From Isochrysis galbana (Eukaryota; Haptophyta; Isochrysidales; Isochrysidaceae): 64,000 nucleotides of DNA. Shown in pieces: positions 10,068 to 21,919 of this stretch (positions are counted from its first letter, which is position 1; every line of letters starts with the position of its first letter). Location of the stretch: NCBI GenBank assembly GCA_018136815.1, contig CM030931.1, positions 629,511-693,510 on the forward strand, in the 5' to 3' direction. Both the position numbers and the translations under genes were made by a program. The notes under the pieces were generated by a model, which had not been told where the DNA came from, ran no database searches, and was given only the letters and a program-made list of their open reading frames with translations.

Positions 10068-10870
10068 CAACACTCTCCACACTTACGTATCTTTATCACG
10101 GAACGCACAGGGACAGGGACTGGGACTGCTGCTGACAGACCGAACAAGGAAGAGAATGCCGACAAGAGAGCGACGGGGCGACGGGCGATCCGACGGGGCG
10201 TCAGTTACGCACAGGCACAGGAATAAAAATAAATAAGGAAGGAATCTTTCAAAAACCCTTAAGTGAATTGAAGAAGACCGAAGACCGAAGTAAAACAGCG
10301 CCACGATATAATCCAACGCCCAACACCTGAGGCCTGAGGGGAGATCAGGGTCACACAAGAGGGTGGTTCCTTGCACCGGCGGCGATGCGGCGATACCTGA
10401 ACGCTCGACTTAACCTAAAAACGCTAGGAGCTAGGAGCACGCAAGGAGGTAAGAGGTGAGCCATGCGCCATGCGAGGGGCAAAGCAGGCGACAAGGGAGG
10501 CGACAAAGGAGGCGAGGGCAAAGAGGGCGAATGTAGGATGATGCGACGGTGACTAGCCTACAAGGAGGGGACATAGAAACGCAGACAACTTCTAAAACAA
10601 AAAGGTCGATCGCGGATGCGACAATCGCGGGCCTGGACGCCTGCACGGTGTAGTGGCCAGGGGCAGGCACAGGCTTGGTGGCAGGCTTCCTTGGGGCCAT
10701 GGGCTAAAGGGGGGGACAGGGACACGCCTGCGAAGCGGGCACGTGCACGAATCGCAAGCCCCTACAGATGCCAGCAGGTAGGAGTACTCTACTCTATAGT
10801 TTTGATAGAGACCTAGTAGAGTAGTACTCTATCTACAAGAAAAGAGCCCCGCCGTAATCGATCGGTCTTG
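10068..10870. other. Gene-free spacer
   Basis: No gene supported. At 10770-10830 there is an inverted repeat (AGAGTAGTACTCTA-like arms around TATAGTTTTGATAGAGACC) that could form a hairpin. Confidence 0.4.
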
Positions 10871-10879
10871 CCCGTCGGG

Positions 10880-11218
10880 CCTCGCGCGGGAATTTCGCTC
10901 CCCCTCCCCCCTCTCCCCTCTCTCCTCTCCCCTCTCCCCTCTCTCCTCTCCCCTCTCCCCTCTCCCCTCTCCCCTACTCTCTCCTCTCCCCTCTCTCTCC
11001 TCCTCCTCATCCGTCTCTCGCCGCCCGCCCACCCTCGAGCCCAGAGAGAGGAGAGGACTTCTTTCTTTCTTTCTTTCTTCTCTCTCCCTCTCCCTCTCTC
11101 TCTCCCTCTCCCTCTCTCTCTCTCTCTATCTATCTATCTCTCTCTCCCTCCCTCCCTCTCTCTCTCTCTCTCTCTCCCTCCCTCCCTCTCTCTCTCTCTC
11201 TCTCTCCCTCCCTCCCTC

Positions 11219-11262
<44 letters not shown>

Positions 11263-11345
11263 TCTCTCTCTCTCCCCCCCCCCCCCCCCCCGCCGCCGCC
11301 CCCCCCTTTCCCGCTCTCCCTCGGCCCCCCCCCGCCCTCCTCCCT
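10880..11345. repeat. CT-rich microsatellite leader of the PPR-SET gene
   Basis: Almost 460 bp of CT/CCT repeats, with CTTT (11060), TCTA (11126) and CCCT variants, end in a C run at 11275-11292 and CCTCCCTCCCTC directly before the ATG at 11352. It occupies the position of the promoter and 5' leader. Open frames within it are products of the repeat. Confidence 0.9.
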
Positions 11346-11351
11346 CCCTCG

Positions 11352-14300
11352 ATGGCGGAGGCGCTGCAGCAGGCCGTGCTGGCGAAGAAGCCGGAGGAGG
11401 TGGCACGCGCGTACGCCGCGCTCGACGAGGCCGAGCCGGTCGAGCTGCGGCTGCTCTGTGCCGCGTGCAACCTGCTCTCCTTCCACCGACACAATGCTGC
11501 CGCCTTCAGCGTGTTTGAGCGCGGGTTGGCCTCAGCGCATGCCCAGGCAGACCTTCCCGCGGCAGGACTCAACCTGAATGCTCTCTTGTACGCCACGTGC
11601 AGAGAGCCGACGATGCTTGAGAGCGCGCGCAAGGTGTGGACCACCATGTCCAACCTCGGCACTAAGCTTGAGCTCGAGCCGCTCGAGAAGATGATCAGCT
11701 CGTGCCTCAAGAACAAGAGCCATAGAGAGGCTTTCTCGATCTTTCTAGCTGCGATCGATGCGGGCCTCAAACCATCACCGCGGGTCTGTATCGGCTTGAT
11801 CACAGCTTGCTACACGGAGCCGCAGCTAGCTCCAATGAGTTATGCTGTATTTTGCACGATGAAGGAGAACGGCAACCTCGTGCCGCCTGAGGTGGCATTG
11901 CAGCTCGCCGGCATATGCCTCCATCACGACACTTTAGAGCACGCCTTGGAGGTTTACGACTCTGACAGCGCCGGCGGCAGGAGCGATGCTGCGCTCGCCT
12001 CAAAGTTGGTGGAAGGGTGCGCAGCTGCCGATTCGGCCGCGATGCTTCAGCGTGGCATTTGCCTCTTGCAGGCATTGAGACGTGCAAACTTGGTTGGGTC
12101 TTCGTCTGCCTACGACGCTCTAATCCGCGCGCAGTGCCGCCTTTCCCTTGCGCGAAGCCGGCCGGCTCCGGCGCGTGCTGCCCATGCCTTGCTCGAGGAG
12201 ATGATTGCGTGTGGGCACACGCCGCAGGCTGCGGCACGCTCGCAGCTATTGCTTGCGTGCTCTCGCGCTAAACTTCAGGCAGAGGCGATCGCCAACTTCG
12301 AAGCCTTGGTGCCAACAATAAAGTATGCGGTGCAACCCGGAGCTCAGCTTCCATACAAGAGTCCAGCACATGCCGTGGAGGCAACCGCGCTGCGCGCACT
12401 GGCTGTGATGTTAGCGGCAGCTGTCAACGAAAACAAAACAGACTCGCCGGAAATTGCAGGCATGGACAATTCAGTCAACACCCGAGACCCATGGCGCCCC
12501 TCGGCGTCGTTGGTATCTCGACTACTCTTGGCGCACGGGGCTGCGCTAGAAGAGCGGCTCGTCAGAGGCTCAGGGGACCGAGAGCATGGCGTTGCGCTGA
12601 TCAGTGTATGCTGCTCGTGCGTGCCCCACGCTGCCCTTCTGTAACACGAGATCCCAACGCGTGCTAGCGGGGCTCACATTCAGAAACTGCGCCCCCATGC
12701 ATACCTCTGCAACGAATGAGTTGCTTGCGAAATCGTTCTCGCAACCTCGTCCATGCCACCTCACTCTCGCTCGTCGAGCAGGTGCTCACTATTTTCCGAG
12801 GCGTGCGATGTCTTTTTCATCTTGGCGGGGAGCGGCATCGGCGCAGCTGCACCTGGACCATCGCATCTAGGCGAGCTTCTCGGCGGCTGTAGCAGGACTG
12901 CAGCAGGTGTTGAGGCTGCTGCTGCGTTGCTGCCGCGCTTGGCTCGTTTGAGCGCAGCGGCTGTCGCAAGGCTTGCCCCGTCGCGCTGTGGAGAGATCTG
13001 GACATTACTTGTGGATGCCTCGTGCCGCACACGGTGCCCAAACATCGGGTTTCGCGTCTACCGTGAGCTCGTGGACGGGAAGTTTGAGCCAGAGGCCGAG
13101 GTCGGGCTGCGCCTCCTTCTTGCCCTAAGTCACGACGCTCACAGAAGTGACGAGAAGGGCCAAGAGACTCGGCGTGCCGCTTTTGAACTCCGCGCGATGC
13201 TCTTGCAACGAGGTGTGCCCATTCCAGAAGAAGTGGGCGGAGAACACGGACCGTTTGTTGAGGGAGACGTGGACATTTCTGAAGCATCCACCAAAGGTGG
13301 ACGGGATGATGAGCTGGCCTCACCAATGAATACCGAGCCGGGACTTACTGCTAGTGAAGATACCTCGGCTCGGAGCCATCCCTCAGGAAGTGATAGAGAG
13401 AGCGTCCAACAATCCGGGTCAATAGCACCTCGTCAAGGCGAGGTAAGGTATGTCGAGCAGCAACAAACGCTCTTGCGCCTTCTTGACGAGGCGAGTTCGG
13501 CTCAGCGGTGGGACGGCGCTGTGGAAACAGTGAGACAACTTAGCGAGCTGCCAGGTGGTGGTGCGCCTGAGGAGATTCTAATGATGCTGTCTTCCAAGCT
13601 ATTTCAAGCGGGCAAGGCGCAGCATGCAGTTGCTATACTGGAGCATTCAGGGTCAGCAGGCGCAGCCACCTCTGCACTGACTTTGGCCACTATAAGGGGG
13701 CTTTTGGCCACGAAGACTGCTGAGCATACCGTGCAAGCACTTTCGCTGTACGCGACTCTGCGGGCCTCAGGCGAAGATATTCCGCTGTCGCTGCTTGTGT
13801 CTCTGTGTAGGGCTGCTTTGCGCGCTACCATGCTCGGCGATGCGGAGGCACTGTTTCGTCACGTGGCACATGCGCGTGAATCGGCGGCTGCACTCGAGTC
13901 CCCCAGTGGAGGCAAGCGAAAGCCAGAAAAATACATCGCAGATTTGAGTCCCGCTGAGGTTGAGAAGACGTACCGGCGCATCGCGTCGGATTTGATGCGA
14001 TCCTACACGTCGCAGCTACAGCTGCCACAGGCTTTTCGACTCTTCCAGGAACTAAACGCCTCAGAGACATCGCCGTCGCTTTCGCTGCTTTCTCCACTCC
14101 TCGAGAAAATGTGTGCACGGGCAATGGGCCCTCAAGCCCAAGAATTGCTCACGGCTATAGCTGAGCACGAGCAGCCCCTCTCAGTCAAGCAGGTGGGAGA
14201 GGTCATGGTGGCCCTGCTCCGAGCCTCTCGACCTCTTGCGGCGTATGATGTCTTTGAGAAGTACCTCGAGAAAGCTGGCGGGCCGGGCTCGCTCGTGCCC

Positions 14301-16708
14301 ACGCTCCGGCTCCTCGACAAGTCCTTCAATCTTGAACACGCTCTCGCACTTCTGACAAAGGTGAGCTATTCGCTTTTCCACGCGCGGGGCTCTGTGAGCG
14401 CTTGCTTTAGGCCGCAGCAGCACTACTTTTACGTGCACTAGCTACTTGGAGCACTCCTTGCACGTCCTTTATGTACGCCTCGATTTTCTTCCGCAGGCAC
14501 TCTCGAAGAATATGTATGGACGCCGTGCCCATCGCGTCTACACGTGCGCCCGCACCGCTGGACTCATCAGCAACTACTCGGCGTTTGGATTGGCTGCTCT
14601 CGCTCTTGCCTGCGTGGAGGACCGCTTACTCTCGCAAGCGGTGCAGCTGTGCTCGGATGCACGCAATGCGCTGCTCCCAATGGACGAATTCGTCGCGTCT
14701 CGAATCTTGGCCTCCTGCGCAGATGCACGCCTTGTGCCTCTCGTGGTCCAACTCGTTGGCGAGGTGCAAGCGCGCAGGCTCTCCTTCGACATCGGTTCCC
14801 TCCGTGCAGCGCACTTCTTGTTGCGTGATCACAAACCGCCGAAGCTCGACGAGGCAGCAATCGCCCTCGAAATTCTTGCCGCCAACCTCACAAAGCCATC
14901 GGCCGAGGAGTCCTGTGGAGAGGACTCTCGCCGAACTACCTCCCTCGAGGCTGGTGGCTCGCTTCCCATGTCCAAGGAAGAGGTGCGCCAGATGGGCTTG
15001 CAAATGGTGGAGGCGTTGTGTGGCGCCACCCGCGTCGGCCGGGCTTTGGCGTTAATGCGCACCTTGTCTGATATGGGTGTGCTCCCCTTGCCCGGTTCGT
15101 TTGCGGCGATTGCGAGCGCTGCCTCGCGAGTACGCGACAACGCGTCGCTCATGGAGCTTGTCGAATTGCTAGCCCAGGTCGCACCCTGCATATCAGAGAT
15201 GGAATTGAGTGAGTCTATCTCGGCCGCCTCTGCTAGCGGTGCTGACACGAGCAAGATCTCCCAGGCCGCGACTACGCGTGGTAAAGGAAGGGCATCTAGT
15301 GCGCCCCGCAATCCGACGGAGGTATCTGTAGGGAATGTCGGCGTCAAGCCGACACGGAAGCTATCCGTGGGGGCAGGAGACCTACGTGCTGAGCGCGCGG
15401 CACTCGATGGGGTGTCAGTGCAGCGGCTTCAACGGGATCGCTCCGAGCTCCAAGCTCGAGTCGCACAGCTCACGACACTCCTGGCCCGTCGGACGCGCGT
15501 GCTCGAGCGGGTCAGGCTCGAAATCCCCGAGGCGGAAAACATTTTGAGCGCTGCCGACGCCGTAGAAGCGGCTGCGGCAGATGAGGAAACTGCGGAGGGC
15601 GAGGCAGCTCTAGCCGAATTGGATCATACAAGTGGGGGAGGTAGTCGAAGCGGCGGTCACCGCCGCGTGGACAATGTCAGTGAGCATGCGAGCGCCGAGC
15701 TCGAAGAACTGCACGAACGATACAACGAGATGATGCGTGTGGCCCGCGAGCGCCAAGACGCGCTCGCAATTTCTCAGAGTCGCGCAGCCTTGCTCGAGCG
15801 CCGAGTCGCTGCGCTCCGACGTCAACTTAAAGACGCCGGGCTCGTTGAAGAGGCGAATGAGAAAGGCGTCTCAGAGCGCGCCCACGATCTCGACCAGTGC
15901 GTCTTCTCAGACGTGGCGGATAGCTCATGGTTTAAGCCGCCAGCCGGGTGGCCGACCGACGTGCAATTCACAAACCAGCTGTTGTGGGATGAGGTGCCTT
16001 CGGATCTCCACTTCTTCCGGCACAAGATTGCCGACCCCGGGGCGGTGCGCCGAAAGTATCGGACCGAAATCAAAAAGATCACCTCGCGCAAGCATCCTTG
16101 CTATGGGGCTTACGGATTGTGCGTGGGCACTGTGGCGTCGTGACGGCATGCATGCTCTATACGGCACATCGATGGGACCGCCTGCAAGCTCTTGCTTTGT
16201 TGCATTGGCCTCCCTCCGTGCGCCTTTCTCTGAAGCGCGCCTCATACATCTCTACATCGTTCGCAGGTACGCTGGCGAGGAGATTCCAAAGGGCGAGGAG
16301 CTGTTCGACTACACGGGGCATGTGCGACTTGTGGCATGCGCAGAGCACGACACCTCGACTTCATCCTACTTGCTCAACCTATTCACACACGAAGAATCCC
16401 AAGTCTTCATCGACATTGATGCTGCCCGCGCAGGAAACGAGTCGCGATTCTTGAACGATCATCATGGCATTTGTAATGCCCCGAACGCTCAGTTTTGGCC
16501 CTATTTTGATATTACGTCCGGGGAGAAGAGAATGGCGGTCAAGACTATCGCACCAATACCTGTAGGCGCCGAGATCGTGGTGGACTACGGCGGCGGATAC
16601 TTCCAGCGTGACTCTTCCGACGACTCGGATATGCACGACTCAGACGAGGAATTCAACTCCCCTCGGAAGAAAAGGCGCGGAGGGGGCCGGGCGGTGCGGA
16701 AAAGCTGA
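11352..16708 (+). CDS. PPR-like repeat / coiled coil / SET-domain fusion protein
   Basis: Four exons, 11352-12616, 12782-14360, 14497-16118 and 16267-16708, give about 1635 aa; all junctions keep phase (donors GTGCGT, GTGAGC, GTGCGT; acceptors all AG). Residues ~1-1100 are Ala/Leu-rich helical pairs of PPR type (e.g. LNALLYATCREPTMLESARK, AFRLFQELNASE, SAFGLAALALACVEDR). Residues ~1255-1400 form a charged coiled coil. The end is a SET domain: HPCYGAYGLYAGEEIPKGEE (formed across intron 3), RFLNDHHGI (the NH substrate/SAM motif region), and VGAEIVVDYGGGYF, followed by an acidic then KKRRGGGR tail that could direct nuclear import. SET proteins methylate lysines using SAM. Helical repeats, coiled coil and the first half of SET share one uninterrupted exon (14497-16118), so this is a true fusion rather than two merged models. 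Whether it acts on RNA or chromatin is unknown. Intron 1 is the least certain junction. Confidence 0.82.
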
Positions 16709-17090
16709 AAGCCATCGTGGGCAAGACGAGCTCATAGAGATGGCTCACGCGAGACGGCGATTAGTCGCCGACAAAGTAAATGAAGAAGCGATGTGCGTTC
16801 GCCATCTACGCATCTCCGTCGCAGCAGTCATCCCTGCAGGTAATTGTGTTACGAGTGCCCCTTTTGCTACCTCGTGCCTCTATGCCGCTTACTGAGGCCC
16901 CTCTTACTACTACTACTTCTTTCCTACAACTAAGTTTATACTCGGTTCACACATGGGGCTGCACGAGCCCCCCCCCCCCCCCCCTCCACTCTGCTCCTGC
17001 TGTGGGGGAGGAACCACCCACCCTCCCGACATGCCTTATTCCATGCAAGCCCAGCACACCTCACACCTCACTGGCCCAAACCCTCATCAA
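16709..17090 (+). repeat. Copy of the AAGTTTATACTTAGTT repeat next to the DUF285 relic
   Basis: From CAACTAAGTTTATACTCGGTT (16929) through the poly-C run (16970) to about 17090 this matches the start of the repeat at 17730-17860 (inside the transposon) and the inverted copy at 60430-60570. It replaces whatever once encoded the N-terminus of the DUF285 protein. 16709-16928 holds no recognised feature. Confidence 0.6.
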
Positions 17091-19320
17091 AAGTGGTGCG
17101 CGTGCGGACTCGTTCCGTGCCGCGTACACCGGCACCACCGTGGAGTTTGCGGCACCAATGGCGACGTCAATGTTGTACATGCTCTCGAAGAATCCGCAAT
17201 GGAACGCTCCCGTGAACATCTACGCGACGTCGGTGAAAACCATAGACTTCCTCATGGCCAACCTCGTCAGCAACACTGCGTTCAACTCGCCCGTAACGAT
17301 CGAGAGTAGATCGGCGCTGACAACGATCGGTTACGCGTTTTCAAAATTATCAGCGTGGAACTCTCCCCTTCGCATCACCGACACGTCTGGTGTCACTGCG
17401 ATGTATGCCACGTTTTCTGGCGCGAATGCATTCAACCAACCCCTGTACTTTAGCACCGGGAGTCTGCAAGACGTCACCCTACTCTTTGAGTCGGCGTTTG
17501 CGTTCAATCAGCGACTGGCGCACTGGACGACGTCGCGTGTGACAACCTTACAAGAAACATTTAAAAACGCGGTACTCGTTTGACCGGCCCCTCGGCCGAT
17601 GAGACACCTCGAGTGTCACCAACACCTAGTTGCTCCATCAGCCTAATATTAGGTCCTGATATCATGATATAAGGTCCACCACCCCTGATACCTGATATTA
17701 GGTCATCCATTTATAAGTATAACTTTCAACTAAGTTTATACTTAGTTCGCCCATGGGGGGGCACGAGCCCCCCTCTCTCTCCACTCCTCCCCTGCCATGG
17801 GGGAGGATCCACCCACTCTCCTGGCACGCCTGATGGCTTGCCAGGAGCACACAGCCCTGCTGACCTATTCCTCTCCTCACAGGCCCGCCTGACTCGCCCG
17901 CCCTGGCCCGTCGTGGCCTGCCCATTCCTCTGACCAGCCCCTCCTCCCCCTGGGCCCCCCTGTTCAGGACCCCCCAGCCAGCTCCAGTCGACCCGCAGGG
18001 GCTCGGAGCGCCAGCGAGGGAGAGGCAGGAGGGGCCAGGGCCATGCCCCAGCCTCACCTGCCCCCTGAGCTGTGCTCCCAGGCCCTGCAGGCCATCTGGG
18101 GACCTGAGCGAGGGGCCGCAGGCGCGCGCCATGGGCCCCCGCCGCAGGGAAGAGAGGAGGAAAAGGAAAGAGGGAGGGGAGGGGGGAGCGGCAGCTCTCC
18201 CCTCCGGCAGTGACGTGTCTTCTCGCCCCGTTTGGGTAAGAGAAGACGGGGGCGCCAGAGCCAGGAGGGAAGGGCCGCGGCTCGCCGCGGCCACTCGCAC
18301 TAGCGAGGGAGATTAGCGCTTCTGGGCCCCTATCTCACGAATGCCCCCCCCCCCGCGTTGCTTTTACCCGAAAGGGGTTTTTCCCCAGCGTGGACTCGAG
18401 GAGAGGACGCGCTGGGGTGCGCGGGGTCGGTGCGTGCACTGGGGGGAGGACAAATATCGAGGGGAGGGGGCAGTGCCCCCACCCCCCGGTAGCACTCGGA
18501 CACCTGGCTCGTCAGGCATGGCGGGATTCCGGGACGGAAAAGTTGTGTCCAATTAGCTAGTGGGGTTGGCTAGGATATAACATTGATTATTTTATAAGTA
18601 TAACTTTCAAAGGAAAAAGAATAGTTCGCACTATCCGGCTAGAGTCGGGAGATCGCCTAGTCACGACGACGACATCACATATACAGGCGGCGCCCAGGAC
18701 AAGGAGAAGGAGGTAGGTAGGGTGAGGAAAGCTCCCGGGCCCCCCTTTCATAATCACCACCCTAGAAATACTAGCAGCCCAGACGCCCAGACACGCAGTG
18801 CAGGAAGGAGTTCTCTGTACTAAAACTAAATAACACCATTAGCGATTAGTTAGATCTCATTACTATTATTACACTACCATATTATAACTATAACATTAGT
18901 AACCTGATATGAGGACTTGATATTAGGTCCTGATATGAGGTGTAAGGTCGCCGAGACCTGACGACCTGACACCTGACGGAGCAACTGGGCACCAACATGC
19001 TAGGGACGTTTCACGGCGCGGCGAGCTTCGGCCAGGACATCCACGCATGGGACGTGTCGCGAGTCACCGACTTCACAAACATGTTCGCGGGGTCGCGGCT
19101 GGCGAACGAGGCGAGCACCTCGCCGGTGCTGGCGTGCGCGATCCACAAGCAGTGGCAGGCGAAGAGCGCGGCGTGGAACCCGCAGACGGCGGGCTTGCCG
19201 GCCTCGATCACCGATGCGCAGTGCACCACGCCGCTGCTGCTCTGCTCGCGCGATGCGGCGCGCGCCGCCATCACGTTGCGTACAACAAAATGGTGGGCGA
19301 TGCGATTACCATCGCAATGA
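17091..19320 (+). pseudogene. DUF285 (BspA-type) repeat protein, broken
   Basis: 17091-17580 encodes tandem DUF285 units (e.g. AMYATFSGANAFNQPL, LLFESAFAFNQRLAHW). These ~25-residue leucine-rich-like repeats occur in surface proteins of bacteria and protists. The next unit is in another frame from about 17573 (SFDRPLGR, a stop at 17599-17601 where the repeat expects Trp, then DTSSVTN). A transposon lies at 17625-18989. The coding sequence resumes at 18990 and, if the element and one copy of the TSD are removed, reads straight on into MLGTFHGAASFG and WDVSRVTDFTNMFAG. There are thus three separate lesions: a one-base frameshift, a nonsense codon and an insertion. The true N-terminus is missing upstream. 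The sequence ends around 19320 after a Cys-containing tail. Confidence 0.85.
17625..18989. mobile_element. 1365-bp non-autonomous DNA transposon with 8-bp TSD
   Basis: The 17-bp inverted ends are CCTAGTTGCTCCATCAG (17625-17641) and CTGACGGAGCAACTGGG (18973-18989), with two mismatches. The target duplication CACCAACA is exact at 17617-17624 and 18990-18997. An 8-bp TSD fits the hAT superfamily, and hAT transposase relics of another copy lie at 45 and 51 kb. The interior is mosaic: TGATATCAGGT-type motifs near both ends, and a ~420-bp segment (17730-18145) that recurs inverted at 60150-60570. No transposase is present. Confidence 0.9.
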
Positions 19321-20112
19321 CCATAGGTGCCATCAATGCCGCCCCGATGGTGCAGGGCAACAGACGCTCGAGCTGGTAAGCTTACTTAGGGACATTACGT
19401 GCGAAAACGCTAAGCGGACACAGCACACCCCGCACAATCCTCCAGTTACTCACGGGCCGCCAGGGGAGTGGTCCTCTTGCACGCGCGCGCCTTTCAGCGC
19501 GAGGGATTGCACTGGGCCACTGGGTTCAAGAAGCCACGGCAACGCCTGTCGACATGCCTTGCACTTTTTTCGCAAATGTAAAGTCCATGTCGCTGCTGTT
19601 CGCCCAGCGCACAGCCTCGACGTCAGGCTGAAGCGCCAGCCTGTCCTTGAATGCCTGTGCAGTGACGGGCGCGCGCGCGTCAGGTGTGCAGCGGGCGCGC
19701 GCCTGAGGTGTGCGGCGGACTCGAGCGCACGGCACTTGCCAAAAAAACAACCAAACCTGAGGTTGCACCCTCTCACTCAAGCGCCGAAAGTTACCGTATT
19801 GAGTATCGAGTATCGGCCTTCCAGAACGGGAGAGAATCGCGAACTTGTTCCGACAGCTGGGCGTAGACCTAGTGGAGAAGAAGTGGGCATGAAGGGTGTC
19901 TTCACCACCCGTGACTGAAGCATCGGGAGAAGAAGCCGGCCTGGGCATGAAGGGTCTCAGCGCCTTATAATTCGTAGTTGTTTCTAATCATACTCCCCAA
20001 ACAAACGGCGTGGAACCTTCGTGTGGACGCCCTGCTTTTTTTTCTTCATGAGTGGATAAGAAGGAAATGCATCCGCTCTACGCCTTTCGAGGGTCCAACC
20101 CCAACCCGGAAA
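19321..20112. other. Gene-free spacer
   Basis: Open frames here overlap each other in several phases and have no recognisable motifs. I see no gene or clear repeat. Confidence 0.4.
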
Positions 20113-20325
20113 ATGTCATCCAACCAAGAGTTCAGGAGACGGAAAATAATCAGATTGGCTGAAATACAAGAGATGGAGGAAGAGTCGGGACAACCACAGC
20201 CTATTGAGTTGTTTGATGATGCACAAATAATATTTAAAATGAAGAGGGAGGGTTGGAATGTTGAACAGCTACCACAGTATTATACCATAATGGGAAATTA
20301 CACACGTTTCGCTCGACGTTATTAA
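20113..20325 (+). CDS. Small AT-rich open frame, 70 aa, unknown
   Basis: An ATG-started frame in a distinctly AT-rich patch. The product is charged and looks protein-like (IIRLAEIQEMEEESGQ, QIIFKMKREGWNVEQLPQYY), but I recognise no family. The codon use contrasts with the GC-rich host genes, so it may come from a mobile or viral source or be a chance frame. Confidence 0.25.
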   Translation: MSSNQEFRRRKIIRLAEIQEMEEESGQPQPIELFDDAQIIFKMKREGWNVEQLPQYYTIMGNYTRFARRY

Positions 20326-21112
20326 AACAAAACGTCCGCTCTCGTGCGATTCTCCTCGGAGACGGAAAAGAAGACGAATAAGATGAAGATTTAATGAAAG
20401 GTCTGAAAGGCGCGTTCTGAAAGGTCTGAAAGTGCGCGGCGCCATGTGTCCATCGTAGATATTAGAAGTCTATTGTTGTATAAGTGAATATGGACATTTG
20501 ATGGCTCAATTGAGTGATGTCCCATGTTTGATGGAACGTGACCTAATCCCAATGAGGAAGTGCACTAGGGCCGGCCCCCGGAAACCGAAGGAAAAGGAAT
20601 GAACGGAAGAAGGGAAAGAGGGGGAATGAAGGGAAATAAGGGCGGCGTCGATAGGAATGTAGCGGTTACCAAGTCCATGGTAGGTGTTAGCCCCGAATCT
20701 TCGGATGTTTTTAGCTCTTGTTCTTGAACTTCATCATTCGATCCATCATTCAATCCAATTTGAGAGGATACCCAGGTGCCACGCCTCTCACTTTCTTAAG
20801 CAGTTGAGATCAAACAGCAACATCACGGGATCGGGTCGTGACATGCCCGACGAGTGCACCGATCAATTTTGCACCCATCAGTTTCGGTGAAATTAGCGGT
20901 TCTAAGCCAACGTGTAACACTTGGCCATCGCCGCGGTGGCCACGCCACCCTCGCCGTATTTTCGACGGGTTGGGGGAGAGGCGGTCGGTCCATCTTGTGT
21001 AAATGGGCTGTTACATCTCGAGCCACATGCTGTCAACGATGCATCTTCGATGCATTGCGGTAGCTGCTAAGGATGGTTCAAGCTTCCACGTGACATACTC
21101 AACAGCCCCTCC
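20326..21112. repeat. Spacer with dispersed repeat 'CCGGAAACCGAAG', copy 2 (20565-20720)
   Basis: GGCCGGCCCCCGGAAACCGAAG (20570) through GGCGGCGTC and TAGGTGTTAGCCCCGAATCTTC to ATGTTTTTAG matches the copies at 6.57 and 36.55 kb. The rest contains no gene. Confidence 0.65.
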
Positions 21113-21919
21113 TCAACTGTGTTGAGAAATGCGTCCGGCAAGGTACCATGCAGGATCCCACGACTGCATGGCGCCGCCAAACAATTCAGGCACATCCTCC
21201 GGCCGGAGTCCTGCTGCATCAAGCATATCTTGCTGGCGGGAGCCAAAAAACTTCAGGCGATCTCGCAATTTCCTCGACATAAATGGGCGCACAAGTGCAA
21301 GCATAATGTTGACATACCAAGGTTGGTGGCATGCATAAATACCGCGCAATCGCATCGGGGAGACCCCCAACCAATCGAACGAGGCACGCATGCCCGACAG
21401 ACCTACACCGCTCATCTTGTTGAGCGCCGTAATGGGGTAGTTTCTCAGATTCTCGAGGATGATGACGCCATTGACCTGCGTTTCTTCCTCAACCATCAGC
21501 TCACTCATGTAGAAGACAGAAAAGCGGAGCAGGTCACGCATCGAGTACTTTTTTGCGAGTGCCGCCATTGGCTCACCGTGGATCAAGAGCACGAGCTCAC
21601 CCCTGTTGTTGCGCGCCGGAAGATGCGAGGTGACCCCAATCTTTGCCTGACCGATGAACTCCTCCGCGGAGAGGTCATTGAAGAGTTCTGGGTGCTTCTT
21701 GGCGAACTTGTGTAAAGCCTTCATCTTTTCCAATGCCTTGACTTCGTTCCACTTGGCCTGACGTAGAGATGCGAGCAGCGCCCACTGGAATCGATTAGCG
21801 TCATTTTCTCCAACCGCATCTACGAAGTTGTTCCTCAAGTTTGCCAAGGACGGCTCGATATCATCAGGCTCATTGAGCTCACGCTTCGCCTTGGCTTTGG
21901 TCGCTTCATCCAACGGCAT
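21113..21919 (-). CDS. CRAL-TRIO domain lipid-binding protein
   Basis: A single-exon protein of 268 aa with the ATG at 21919. The N-terminal ~75 residues are helical (CRAL-TRIO-N-like). From about residue 90 the sequence follows the CRAL-TRIO fold: GVIILENLRNY (the VDLEG-type strand), PMRLRGIYACHQPWYVNIM (the KGIHFVNQPWYFN-type region), LVRPFMSRKLRDRLKFFG, and RPEDVPELFGG (the LPxEyGG-type end). The family (Sec14, tocopherol- and retinal-binding proteins) moves or presents lipids between membranes or to enzymes. No signal peptide or membrane segment is visible, so it is probably cytosolic. The sense-strand leader beyond 21940 is CT-rich. The ligand cannot be inferred. Confidence 0.92.
   Translation of the reverse strand: MPLDEATKAKAKRELNEPDDIEPSLANLRNNFVDAVGENDANRFQWALLASLRQAKWNEVKALEKMKALHKFAKKHPELFNDLSAEEFIGQAKIGVTSHLPARNNRGELVLLIHGEPMAALAKKYSMRDLLRFSVFYMSELMVEEETQVNGVIILENLRNYPITALNKMSGVGLSGMRASFDWLGVSPMRLRGIYACHQPWYVNIMLALVRPFMSRKLRDRLKFFGSRQQDMLDAAGLRPEDVPELFGGAMQSWDPAWYLAGRISQHS

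Noticed and set aside
10880-11520. Long open frames on both strands in the CT tract (e.g. Ser/Leu-Pro and Glu/Arg runs)
   Set aside because: They are direct products of CT/CCT repeats; only the frame starting at 11352 continues into complex protein.
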